A stretch of 64,000 bases of DNA from assembly GCF_014191305.1 (NCBI RefSeq), contig NZ_JACHWJ010000001.1, forward strand, positions 1,116,001 to 1,180,000. The letters run 5' to 3'. The stretch comes from Pseudoclavibacter helvolus (lineage in GTDB: Bacteria; Actinomycetota; Actinomycetes; Actinomycetales; Microbacteriaceae). The notes beneath the pieces are model-generated. The model worked only from the letters and a program-made list of their open reading frames with translations. It did not search any database and had not been told where the DNA came from. Numbering within the stretch: the first letter of the stretch is position 1; each line of letters begins with the position of its first letter. Made by a program: the position numbers and the translations under genes. Of this stretch, positions 44,099 through 51,532 are shown in pieces.

Positions 44099-45555
44099 GC
44101 GATGTCCCCGAGGTCCAGCGACTGCGCCAGCGGCTTCGCAAAACGGTGACGGATCAGCGGCAAGTGCTCCTCAGTGAGCTCGATACCGACCGTCTCGAAC
44201 CCCTCGAGCACCGCCGCCTCGAGCGTTGTCCCCGAACCCGCAAACGGATCAAGCACAATGCCCCCCCTCGGAGTCACCAGGCGGATAAGCCAGCGCATGA
44301 GCGCGAGCGGCTTCACCGTGGCGTGCGCGACCCCATCGACAACCGGACGCTCCGATGTTGGGGCCTTCGCCTCGTACTTGAACGTCGGGAAGAACCGAGA
44401 CGCGCCACCCTCATCGTCGTGTCCGCCACGAGGAACCTCTCGAGCAACCCAGGCATCGTCATTCAGCAGGCCGAACGCCTTGGTGCTCGTGCCGCCCGAG
44501 CGAGACACCGAGCGCCCGCTCTGCGCATCCAGCACCGCGGCCTGCGTGTCATCGAGCACAACGTTCGTAGGCCAGCGTCCTTCAACGGTCCCGATGATCT
44601 CCCGGCGGTAGTTCCCGCCTGACATAGAGCCGTTGGAGGACATCACCTCGCCGGTTGACTTCTCAACGGAACGAACCTCGTCGCCAACTCTGCAGGCGTC
44701 GATGTTGAGAGCTCCCGTCCCGAATGCGATGACGTTCGCCGCGACCGTGCCGGCCAGGGGCTTGCGAGCGACCACGATCGGCTCGAAGGCGGGCTTGAGT
44801 GCCGTGCCCCAGCCCTGCCACACCTTCGCCTCCTCCGTGAACGCGACGTCGCGACGCTCGCGAGGACCAGCGACGTTGCCGCCGAGCAGCCCAGCCCGCC
44901 ACACCTGCGCGGCCGCTGGCTTCTCGTGCTGCCCCGTGACCTCACGCGATCGCCAGTTCTGCGACTCCACCGTGCGATCCGCGACCAGCTGCTCGATCTC
45001 CGGAGGCACCTCGGGGAGGTGCGGGCGCAGCATGTCGAAGTACTCAGCCGTCGCAACGTGCGGCTGCTCCTTGTCCGTCACGTAGTGCGAGCCCATGAGG
45101 GTGCCAGTGATCTCGTTGACCTGCGCTGCCGTCAGATGCTGGCGGATGAACGCCGTGAAGCGGAGCGCGCGGCCGCGGCGTTCGCGCGTCGCGTCGAGCT
45201 TGTCGATCGCGGACGACACGTCCATCGACTTCGGGAAGCCCGACCCGTACAGCCACGCGATGGAGTCGCGCAGCTCGAAGCCGGAATCCTCGATCGCGAC
45301 AGCCATGCGGTGGAACGTGCGCGAGCCGCCGAACGCCAGCAGGTGCCCGCCCGGCTTGAGTACCCGCAGCGCCTCGCTCCACAGCTCCACGCTGTACGCG
45401 ATGCCGGACGAGTCCCACCCCTTACCCATGAACCCGAGCTCATACGGCGGATCGGTGACAATCGCGTCGACCGAGGAGTCCGCGAAAGACTTCATGACGA
45501 CCTCAGACGCCCCGTGATAGAGCGTCACCGGGCCGCTCTCGTAGTAGGGCTTCAC
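44095..45555 (-). CDS. Site-specific DNA methyltransferase
   Basis: The 486-residue product has DPPYELGFMGKGWD (catalytic motif IV) near residue 35 and DPFAGSGTTLEAAVLEGFET (AdoMet-binding motif I) near the C-terminus. DPPY before FAGSGT is the beta-group order, used by both N6-adenine and N4-cytosine enzymes; DPPY fits either. A large insert between the motifs (about residues 95-400) may hold the target recognition part. No restriction gene is nearby, so it is an orphan, probably protecting phage DNA from host restriction. Confidence 0.85.
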   Translation of the reverse strand: MKPYYESGPVTLYHGASEVVMKSFADSSVDAIVTDPPYELGFMGKGWDSSGIAYSVELWSEALRVLKPGGHLLAFGGSRTFHRMAVAIEDSGFELRDSIAWLYGSGFPKSMDVSSAIDKLDATRERRGRALRFTAFIRQHLTAAQVNEITGTLMGSHYVTDKEQPHVATAEYFDMLRPHLPEVPPEIEQLVADRTVESQNWRSREVTGQHEKPAAAQVWRAGLLGGNVAGPRERRDVAFTEEAKVWQGWGTALKPAFEPIVVARKPLAGTVAANVIAFGTGALNIDACRVGDEVRSVEKSTGEVMSSNGSMSGGNYRREIIGTVEGRWPTNVVLDDTQAAVLDAQSGRSVSRSGGTSTKAFGLLNDDAWVAREVPRGGHDDEGGASRFFPTFKYEAKAPTSERPVVDGVAHATVKPLALMRWLIRLVTPRGGIVLDPFAGSGTTLEAAVLEGFETVGIELTEEHLPLIRHRFAKPLAQSLDLGDIA

Positions 45556-45920
45556 GACGCCACCCGCAGCTTCGGAGCCTCGAGGTAGCGGTATTCGAGC
45601 TCCACGCCCGCATCGAGCGCAGCCTGGATGCCGGCGCGCATCCCCGCAGACGTGCCCCGGTCGAGGTACACCGCCACCAGCGACGACGCCGGGATCCACG
45701 CATGCCCTGCGGCGATCCCCAGGGACCGCTCCTCGGGCACGTCGTCGCGCAGGATGCCGCGCTGTGTGTGCAACAGATGCGACGCGATCGGCGCCTCACC
45801 ACGCATCAGCGAATCGCGCACTGCTGCACGCGCATAGTCGATGTTCGCCGCCACATCGCCAGCGAACGGTGACTCGATCACCACGAGCCGGGGTGCCTTG
45901 GTAGGCAGAAGAGAGTTCAT
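45552..45920 (-). CDS. DUF7768-like protein
   Basis: The 122-residue protein begins RLVVIESPFAGDVAANIDYA and continues MRGEAPIASHLLHTQ, then VYLDRGTSAGM. This fits the phage DUF7768 (DUF1937-like, nucleoside deoxyribosyltransferase-like) family. A nucleotide-modifying role is possible but unproven. It is coupled to the methyltransferase. Confidence 0.7.
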   Translation of the reverse strand: MNSLLPTKAPRLVVIESPFAGDVAANIDYARAAVRDSLMRGEAPIASHLLHTQRGILRDDVPEERSLGIAAGHAWIPASSLVAVYLDRGTSAGMRAGIQAALDAGVELEYRYLEAPKLRVAS

Positions 45921-46084
45921 GCTGTCGCCTCCGAGACGAGATGAGTGTCGAGAACCGCGGCGGCGATCGCCTCCGCGAACGTCTCGAACGGAATAGGCCA
46001 GTCGTTCGACGGCCGGTAGTGCCAGGGCTTGGGATGGTCAACAGCCGTGCAGAAACGGCACTTATAGACCCGCGGGCGCCTCAC
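45917..46084 (-). CDS. 55-residue zinc-knuckle-like protein
   Basis: The GTG at 46084 overlaps the previous stop as GTGA. The product starts VRRPRVYKCRFCTAVDHPKP with a CxxC and a nearby His, then SNDWPIPFETFAEAIAAAVL. The stop overlaps the next start. Overlaps at both ends support a real gene. Confidence 0.6.
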   Translation of the reverse strand: MRRPRVYKCRFCTAVDHPKPWHYRPSNDWPIPFETFAEAIAAAVLDTHLVSEATA

Positions 46085-46353
46085 GAGCCGCCCCACTTCG
46101 GCAACGCGGCCAGCTCGAGCGCATGCTCCGGAGTACGACCGATGACCGCCTCATTCCGCGCCACACGAACCATCCACCGCGACGGGGCGATCTCCACCGG
46201 CACACCCAACGGCAACTTCTGCCAATAGATCGACGGAGACCGACGCTCAACCCGGCGCTGACGCAAGATCGCGACAAGCGCGCATGTCAGGAGCACCCCT
46301 GCCAGGAAAGCCACGAAAAGCACGAAGCCGTGCAACGGCGAATCGATATACAT
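46081..46353 (-). CDS. Single-pass membrane protein
   Basis: The ATG at 46353 gives a 90-residue protein with one membrane helix (FVLFVAFLAGVLLTCALVAI) and a polar C-terminal region. Coupled to both neighbours. Function unknown. Confidence 0.6.
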   Translation of the reverse strand: MYIDSPLHGFVLFVAFLAGVLLTCALVAILRQRRVERRSPSIYWQKLPLGVPVEIAPSRWMVRVARNEAVIGRTPEHALELAALPKWGGS

Positions 46354-46676
46354 CACGCCGCCACCCCCACACGAGCCGCGCGCATCTCCAACGCGCGCTG
46401 GTCCTCGTAGTCGCGCTTCCACGAAGAGCATCGACCGCAGCCGCATCCCTTCCGATACGCCGTCTGCACGGACATGTCCGGGAACTCGCAAGGGACACCC
46501 TCGAGAGCTTCCGCAGCCCGAAAGCGACGGCACGACGAGCACTCAGAGCTCTTCGCCTTCAACGACCCACGCCACTCGAAACCGCACCGCGTGCACGTCT
46601 TCCAACCAGCAGACGCCGGACGATAATCACCGCGTCCGCCGCGGACGATGACGCCGCCGACGCTTCCGGAGGTCAT
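46353..46676 (-). CDS. Zinc-ribbon protein
   Basis: The 107-residue product has TCTRCGFEWRGSLKAKSSEC followed by CRRF, a four-Cys ribbon, and a second cluster RKGCGCGRCSSWKRDYED. ATG 46676 follows TTCCGGAGG. A nucleic-acid-binding role is likely. It lies between the antirepressor and the small membrane protein. Confidence 0.65.
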   Translation of the reverse strand: MTSGSVGGVIVRGGRGDYRPASAGWKTCTRCGFEWRGSLKAKSSECSSCRRFRAAEALEGVPCEFPDMSVQTAYRKGCGCGRCSSWKRDYEDQRALEMRAARVGVAA

Positions 46677-47473
46677 GCTGCGACCGCCAGAGCGTCGTGC
46701 TCGCCGAGCCACTGCAAGCAGCCGTCCCAGAGACGCCCGTAGCCGCGCGGGGTGAGGCGCGTCGAGACTCGCGTCTGCGGACCGCGCGTCGTCGTGTCGA
46801 ACGTGTGCGCGTGCGGCTTCACCCAACCCGCCTCGATCGCTCGAGCCGTCGGCTGGTTGTTGCGCACCGAATCGTTGCGAATAATCAGACCCAAGCGAGC
46901 GGCCTGGTCGAACACATCCTGATGCCGCACCTTCCGGCCCGGCATGTTCGCCGCGACATGCACCTTCAAGTCATTCGCGAGATCCCCGATCGTGCGCAGA
47001 CCCTCCGACTGACGGAACGTATCCGCCTGCGCCGCCCTGGGAGCAAGCACAGCAACCTCGGCGCGAGCGGCGCGGGCCTCCTCGACAGCCGCAGACGCCG
47101 CCGCGGCCAGCGCCGCGATACCGTCGAGCGAGGCCACGTCGAACGACGGAACCGAATACGACCCCGTCCGGCGGATGCTCGGCAGAACCTCCTCGAACAC
47201 CCACCGCTCAAACACCTGCGCGCTCGGCAGCCGACTCGACACGATCAGACGAAGCACATCCGCCTCCGACAGCACACGCACACCCTGCACGCCGCCGCCC
47301 GTCTGAAGGGGGTGGTAAACCGCCACCCCCTTGCAGTGCTGCTTCACCGAGTTCACCGTGTCAACGAACCCGAGCGCCGCCGCAACATCGCGAGCCATGA
47401 ACAGCACCACGCCATCGACGATCACCGTGCGCACGCGATACTCGCCGAACTCGAACACCTCGAGCGCGCTCAC
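46673..47473 (-). CDS. Phage antirepressor (BRO-N and KilAC-like domains)
   Basis: The GTG at 47473 overlaps the previous stop. The N-terminal BRO-N domain shows VDGVVLFMARDVAAALGFVD and SSRLPSAQVFERWVFEEVLP, then SIRRTGSYS. After a helical linker the C-terminal part (about residues 150-266: LRTIGDLANDLKVHVAANMP, TRLTPRGYGRLWDGCLQWLG) resembles the KilAC DNA-binding domain. Antirepressors counteract the phage repressor during induction. It lies early in the leftward operon, which fits. Confidence 0.85.
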   Translation of the reverse strand: MSALEVFEFGEYRVRTVIVDGVVLFMARDVAAALGFVDTVNSVKQHCKGVAVYHPLQTGGGVQGVRVLSEADVLRLIVSSRLPSAQVFERWVFEEVLPSIRRTGSYSVPSFDVASLDGIAALAAAASAAVEEARAARAEVAVLAPRAAQADTFRQSEGLRTIGDLANDLKVHVAANMPGRKVRHQDVFDQAARLGLIIRNDSVRNNQPTARAIEAGWVKPHAHTFDTTTRGPQTRVSTRLTPRGYGRLWDGCLQWLGEHDALAVAA

Positions 47474-47676
47474 GCTGCAACCCCCGAGACTCCGCGCCGG
47501 TAGTCGACCAAAGCCACAAGGCCAGCCTCGATCTCCGGACGAGTTTGCCCGCCATCGCGGCAAGCAGCCGCGTTGCCGGCATGCCACCGAGCAGCAGCGA
47601 TGTCGCCCTCAAGCACAGCCGAGGCCGCGCAGAGCATCATGGACTCGAGAACAACGAGTCGCCTCGACGGGCTCAC
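47470..47676 (-). CDS. Small early protein, 68 residues
   Basis: The GTG at 47676 gives VSPSRRLVVLESMMLCAASA, helical throughout, ending RRGVSGVAA. It overlaps neighbours on both sides. Function unknown. Confidence 0.55.
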   Translation of the reverse strand: MSPSRRLVVLESMMLCAASAVLEGDIAAARWHAGNAAACRDGGQTRPEIEAGLVALVDYRRGVSGVAA

Positions 47677-47852
47677 GCCGCACGCTCCTGCGACTGCTCG
47701 GCCGCTTCCGCGTCACGGATCGCGAGACGCTCAAGCGCTGCGACGCCGAGCTCGATGAACCGAGCACGCGCCGCCGGACCGGGAGTGCCGAACTTGTTGA
47801 CGGGTCTAGCGTCGGTCTGCGCGATAGGCTGAGGGCTGATGGATTGAGACAT
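47673..47852 (-). CDS. First gene of the early operon, 59 residues
   Basis: The ATG at 47852 follows AAGGACACC. The product starts MSQSISPQPIAQTDARPVNK, then FGTPGPAARARFIELG and a helical, acidic end. The stop overlaps the next start. Function unknown. Confidence 0.6.
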   Translation of the reverse strand: MSQSISPQPIAQTDARPVNKFGTPGPAARARFIELGVAALERLAIRDAEAAEQSQERAA

Positions 47853-47875
47853 GAACGGTGTCCTTCTTCTGTCCT

Positions 47876-47901
47876 GGCCTCGCAGTTACAGCTGCGAGGC
47901 C
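47876..47901. terminator. Hairpin between the Cro-like gene and the early operon
   Basis: 10-bp arms GGCCTCGCAG/CTGCGAGGCC (47876-47885 and 47892-47901) lie between two minus-strand genes. A T-rich run (TCTTGTTTT) follows on the plus strand. It may attenuate the leftward transcript or stop antisense reads. Confidence 0.5.
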
Positions 47902-47917
47902 TCTTGTTTTGTGGAGG

Positions 47918-48160
47918 TCAGGCCGCGTGGGACGCGGTTACCTGGAACTGCGGTGGTGTGAATGCCGCAGGCGAGACGCTCAGCGCCTCCGCGACCTTCA
48001 GCAGCTCGCTGAACGAGAACTCGCTCTTCGCGGCGAGCTTGCGGTTCAGCGTTGGGTAGGGGATGCCGGTCTCGTCTGAGACGGAGAGCTTCGTGCGCCC
48101 CGATTCCTTGATCGCGTCCGACACCGCCGTCGCTGTCCACTCGATGATGTGCTTGTCCAT
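47918..48160 (-). CDS. Cro-like helix-turn-helix regulator
   Basis: The 80-residue protein has an XRE-type HTH: AVSDAIKESGRTKLSVSDET, GIPYPTLNRKLAAKSEFSFS and ELLKVAEALSVSP. It is divergent from the CI-like repressor, the classical Cro arrangement, and is the first leftward gene. Confidence 0.8.
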   Translation of the reverse strand: MDKHIIEWTATAVSDAIKESGRTKLSVSDETGIPYPTLNRKLAAKSEFSFSELLKVAEALSVSPAAFTPPQFQVTASHAA

Positions 48161-48255
48161 GTGGTCAATCTAATTGCTCACACGATCAAGCGCAAGCGTG
48201 AACACTTGCCAATATGGCCCATCTGTTTGCTCAAAATGAGTGCTATGGTGACCAC
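48161..48255. promoter_or_regulatory. Divergent promoter/operator region of the immunity switch
   Basis: The 95-bp gap between divergent regulators holds direct copies of TTGCTCA (48174-48180 and 48227-48233) and an inverted TGAGTGC (48237-48243). These are candidate repressor half-sites. A TATGGT lies just ahead of the rightward ATG, and a possible TTGCGC/TTAGAT pair reads leftward. The promoter elements are weak matches. Confidence 0.45.
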
Positions 48256-48651
48256 ATGGACATGCAGACCCGACGCGAGCGCGCCGAACTCTTCGCCCGT
48301 TACATCGGCCTTGAACTCAAAGGCGCGATCGTCAGCCGCGGTCGCACCGCGCAGGACGTTGCCGAGGCCGTGGGGCGATCCTCGGCCGGATTCAACCGGT
48401 GGCTCAACGGCAAGCGAGAGCTGCCTATTACCGTCCTGTGCGAGGTTGCCGAGCTCCTGGACATGGACCCGCGCGTCATCGTCGAGCACGCGTACGACCG
48501 CGTCGTCGATGAACTGGGCGAGCGTGACGATGAAGAAATGTCGGAGGGTGGCGCTACGGTCACCGAACTCCGAATCCCGGAAGAGTCGAAGCTTCGTGGC
48601 GCTGCCCACAAGGGCCAGGAGTTCAACGAAGACGACCACACCGACATCTAG
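48256..48651 (+). CDS. CI-like immunity repressor
   Basis: The ATG at 48256 gives MDMQTRRERAELFARYIGLE and an HTH (RGRTAQDVAEAVGRSSAGFN with RWLNGKRELPITVL). The second half (to 131 residues) has a conserved-looking acidic helix and no LexA-type peptidase. It is followed by an ImmA-type protease gene, like the ImmR-ImmA pair of ICEBs1. It presumably represses the Cro-side promoter. Confidence 0.8.
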   Translation: MDMQTRRERAELFARYIGLELKGAIVSRGRTAQDVAEAVGRSSAGFNRWLNGKRELPITVLCEVAELLDMDPRVIVEHAYDRVVDELGERDDEEMSEGGATVTELRIPEESKLRGAAHKGQEFNEDDHTDI

Positions 48652-48667
48652 CTCGAGAGGAGCCAGC

Positions 48668-49033
48668 GTGTACGACCCTCACCAACACGCCCACGAACTC
48701 AAGATCCCAGTCGTGCGGCACCCGCTCCGAGCTAGTAACGGCATGTGGCTACCCGACCAGGGCGTCATCCTTCTCAAGCTGCGGATGCGCTCGCTGATGG
48801 AGCGCAACGTGCTCGCGCACGAGATCGCGCACGCGGTGCTCGGTCATGGCTTCCAAGAGTGCGGGACCACTGGGGAGGGCAGGCAAGAGCACCGCGCGAA
48901 CTCCCTCGCCGCAACGTGGCTGGTCGACGACGACCACCTCCGCGACCTCCAACGCACCTACGACGACCCAGGCCGCTGGTGCGCGGAACTCAGCATCACC
49001 CCAGCGATCCTCCGCGCCCACCTCGCGGCCTAA
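48668..49033 (+). CDS. ImmA/IrrE-type metallopeptidase
   Basis: The GTG at 48668 has GAGAGGAG in front. The 121-residue protein has the zinc motif HEIAHAVLGHG (about residues 44-54) and a downstream Glu region, the core of ImmA/IrrE proteases. In ICEBs1 and related phages this enzyme cleaves the partner repressor after DNA damage. The partner here is the upstream CI-like protein. Confidence 0.9.
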   Translation: MYDPHQHAHELKIPVVRHPLRASNGMWLPDQGVILLKLRMRSLMERNVLAHEIAHAVLGHGFQECGTTGEGRQEHRANSLAATWLVDDDHLRDLQRTYDDPGRWCAELSITPAILRAHLAA

Positions 49034-49046
49034 CGAAGGACACCCC

Positions 49047-50471
49047 ATGACCACCCGCCACCTCAAGGCGGTCCCTCCGGCGACCGCGCAACCACGCGCC
49101 GTGCTCTACCTTCGCCAATCCACCCACCGCGAAGAATCCATCAGCCTCGAGCTGCAAGAGACCGCCGCTCGCGCCTACTGCGAAAAGCACGGCTACAAGG
49201 TCGTCGCCGTCGAAGCTGACCCCGGAATCTCGGGACGCACATGGAAGCGACCCGCCGTGCAACGCGTCATGGCCATGGTCGAAGGACGCGCAGCAGACGT
49301 CATCGTCCTCTGGCGTTGGTCACGCCTTTCCCGCTCACGCCTCGACTGGGCCGTCGCCGCCGACCGCTGCGACGTCGCCGGCGGACGCATCGAGTCTGCC
49401 ACGGAACCCAACGACCCCACCGCCGCCGGACGCTTCGCGCGCGGTGTCATGACCGAGCTTGCCGCCTTCGAGTCCGAACGCATCGGCGAAGGATGGAAAG
49501 AGGCGCACGCACGACGCGTCGATCAAGGCATGCCAGCTCACGGCCTGCAGCGCTTCGGCTACGACTACGACAAAGCAACGGGGTTCACGCCGCACCCCCT
49601 CGAAGGCCCGATCCTCGCCGAGACATACCGGCGCTACCTCAGTGGAGAATCCATCTACTCGCTTGCGGATTGGCTCACGGGCAGCGTCGTCAAGACCTCA
49701 CGCGCCGGCAGCAGCATTTGGAGCTCACGAACCGTGCGCCGCGTCCTCGACTCCGGCTTCGGCGCCGGATACTTCACCGTCCACAACGAGCTCCGCAAGG
49801 GAGTCCACGAGCCCCTAATCACCGAGGACGAATGGAAGCGCTACCTCGAGGCGCGGGACTCGCGCCGCGTGCGGCGCAGCGGCGAACGCTCCGCCTACCC
49901 ACTCTCCGGCCTCATCTACTGCATCTGCGGCTCCCGCATGCACGGCTCAAGGATGGGCGAACACGGCCGCCGATACCGCTGCGCGGACTCCAAAGAGAAA
50001 CGCACCCACGCAGGCGGCTTCGTCAAAGCCGAACGCGTCGAGCAGGAAGTGCACGACTGGCTCCGCTCCCAGAACGACGAATGGATCCGCGCCGAAGCCG
50101 CGGCCAAGATCGAAACTCGCCCAGCCGTCCGCCCCGTGCACGACCCCTCCGCGCGCATCCGCGCCGACCTCGCACGACTCGACCAACGTATGGACACCCT
50201 CGTCGAACGACTCGTCGACGGCATCCCGCAAGACGCATTCGCGCGCGCACGAGACCGGATCATCGAGGAACGGGCCGCGCTCGAGCATGAACTCCGAGGC
50301 GCCGAAGTGCGAGCCATCCGCGCACCAGTCACCCTGCTACCCGAGCTCGTCGAACGATGGAACGACCTGCCTCCGGCCGAAGCCCGAGAGCTGCTGCGCG
50401 CCGTCGTGGAACGCATTACGGTGAAGACCGGACGCCCCGCAGCCATCGTCACCGTCACGCCCAAGACCTAA
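49047..50471 (+). CDS. Large serine integrase of the prophage
   Basis: The ATG at 49047 follows GAAGGACACCCC. The 474-residue protein starts its catalytic domain with RAVLYLRQSTHREESISLEL, with the nucleophilic Ser after Gln, then a recombinase domain (WSRLSRSRLDWAVAADRCDV, HGLQRFGYDYDKATGF), a zinc ribbon (IYCICGSRMHGSRM ... YRCADSK) and a C-terminal coiled coil. Its stop is 26 bp from the right attachment core. It should integrate the phage at ATCGTGA in the pilin gene. Confidence 0.92.
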   Translation: MTTRHLKAVPPATAQPRAVLYLRQSTHREESISLELQETAARAYCEKHGYKVVAVEADPGISGRTWKRPAVQRVMAMVEGRAADVIVLWRWSRLSRSRLDWAVAADRCDVAGGRIESATEPNDPTAAGRFARGVMTELAAFESERIGEGWKEAHARRVDQGMPAHGLQRFGYDYDKATGFTPHPLEGPILAETYRRYLSGESIYSLADWLTGSVVKTSRAGSSIWSSRTVRRVLDSGFGAGYFTVHNELRKGVHEPLITEDEWKRYLEARDSRRVRRSGERSAYPLSGLIYCICGSRMHGSRMGEHGRRYRCADSKEKRTHAGGFVKAERVEQEVHDWLRSQNDEWIRAEAAAKIETRPAVRPVHDPSARIRADLARLDQRMDTLVERLVDGIPQDAFARARDRIIEERAALEHELRGAEVRAIRAPVTLLPELVERWNDLPPAEARELLRAVVERITVKTGRPAAIVTVTPKT

Positions 50472-50477
50472 GAGGGT

Positions 50478-50570
50478 TTAGGCACCAATGACGATCGTGA
50501 TCAATACCCACCCGGGAACATCCCCGCGTTCGGAGAGGGCTCGGGTTCGGAGTACGCGCAGGATCTGCAT
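50478..50570 (-). pseudogene. Small tad pilin gene, 5' fragment (interrupted by prophage)
   Basis: An ATG at 50570, with GAAAGGACC before it, follows tadC and opens MQILRVLRTRALSERGDVPG then WVLITI; at the core the frame enters phage DNA and stops at TAA 50478. The remaining 3' part is at 8097-8203. The 30-residue stub keeps the N-terminus but loses most of the membrane helix. Confidence 0.8.
50494..50500. other. Prophage attachment site, right copy (attR core ATCGTGA)
   Basis: The second copy of ATCGTGA. Phage DNA lies to its left and host pilin sequence to its right. Outside the 7 bases the flanks of the two copies differ, as expected for serine-integrase sites. Confidence 0.8.
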
Positions 50571-50593
50571 GTTCGGTCCTTTCGGTTGAGGCG

Positions 50594-51532
50594 TCAGAAG
50601 CTCGTGCGGAGCACGAAGACGGCCGGGTAGAGGGCGAAGAGAATGGTCGTCGGCAGAATGAGGAAGATGAGCGGCACGAGCATCTGCACTTCTTTGCGTC
50701 CTGCTGATTCGAGGAGGTCGCGTTTGCCGAGTTCTCTCGCGTCGCTCGCCTGAGCGCGCAGGACTTCGACGAGTGGGGCGCCCCGTTCGAGGGCCGAGAT
50801 CATATGTTCGACACAGCGGTCGAGCGGCAGGTATCTGACGCCTCTCGACATCTCGTGAAGTGCGTCGGCAAGCGAAACGCCCGTGTTCACGTGATGAACA
50901 ACTCGGGCAAACTCCTTGGCCAGTTCACCCGTGCTCACGGCGGCGACACGTCTGAGGCTGTCGAAGACGCCTTCGCCTGCTGAGAGGCTGAGGGAGAGGA
51001 ATTCGATCACTGTCGGAAACTCACTGGCGATGCGCCGATGTCGGCGGTGAGCCGCCCGCCCGAGCGCTTGATCACGCGCGAACACGCCGACCGCTCCGAG
51101 GAGGAGGGGCAGCAGGATCTGCGCGACGATCGGCATCCCGCGGGTGACGCCGAGCAGCAGCGCGGCCGCCAGTCCGATGCCCGCAGCGATGAGGCCCCAG
51201 GTGAATTGTTCGGCTCGGAAGCGCTCGATGCTGATCGGTGAGCCGCTCTGGCGAAGCTGGGCGGTGATGCGGTCGTTGCCGCCGAGGACCTCGCCCAGGA
51301 GACTTCTGCCGCGAGATGCGAGCGGGGAAACGAGCGTGCCGAGGATCGGGAGCGGATCGGAGGCCGTTTTCCTGACGTCAGCACGGGCCGCAGCGGAGAC
51401 GTCGAGGAGGTGGGGCGCGAGGCGCTCAGCGAGACTCGGGCGTGAGAGTCGGGGAACGGCGGCGAGCATCGTCCAGAGTCCGATGCCAAGGCCCAGCCCG
51501 CAGAGCACGGCCCAGCCGAGTGTTTCGTTCAT
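50594..51532 (-). CDS. tadC: Tad pilus inner-membrane protein TadC
   Basis: TadC is a GspF-family membrane protein of the Flp pilus machine. The 312-residue product has four membrane segments (N-terminal pair about residues 1-20 and 100-140, C-terminal pair after about 270), and a GspF-like cytoplasmic part with ELAKEFARVVHHVNTGVSLA and ALERGAPLVEVLRAQASDAR. The ATG at 51532 overlaps the tadB stop. It is followed by the broken small pilin gene. Confidence 0.85.
   Translation of the reverse strand: MNETLGWAVLCGLGLGIGLWTMLAAVPRLSRPSLAERLAPHLLDVSAAARADVRKTASDPLPILGTLVSPLASRGRSLLGEVLGGNDRITAQLRQSGSPISIERFRAEQFTWGLIAAGIGLAAALLLGVTRGMPIVAQILLPLLLGAVGVFARDQALGRAAHRRHRRIASEFPTVIEFLSLSLSAGEGVFDSLRRVAAVSTGELAKEFARVVHHVNTGVSLADALHEMSRGVRYLPLDRCVEHMISALERGAPLVEVLRAQASDARELGKRDLLESAGRKEVQMLVPLIFLILPTTILFALYPAVFVLRTSF

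Larger units (their letters stand above)
8197..50500. mobile_element. 42.3-kb siphovirus-type prophage integrated in a tad pilin gene
   Basis: It is bounded by two ATCGTGA copies and holds a complete-looking gene set: serine integrase and immunity genes at the right end, an early operon, terminase to capsid, tail genes with a 993-residue tape measure, lysis genes, and a small cargo cluster at the left end. Nearly all genes are on the minus strand with start/stop overlaps. The long tape measure and frameshifted chaperones indicate a long non-contractile tail. One collagen-like fibre gene is frameshifted; otherwise no structural gene is visibly broken, so the prophage may be inducible. Confidence 0.9.

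Noticed and set aside
49241-50290. 349-codon Arg-rich frame inside the integrase gene
   Set aside because: Same-strand shadow of the integrase, with over a quarter Arg residues.
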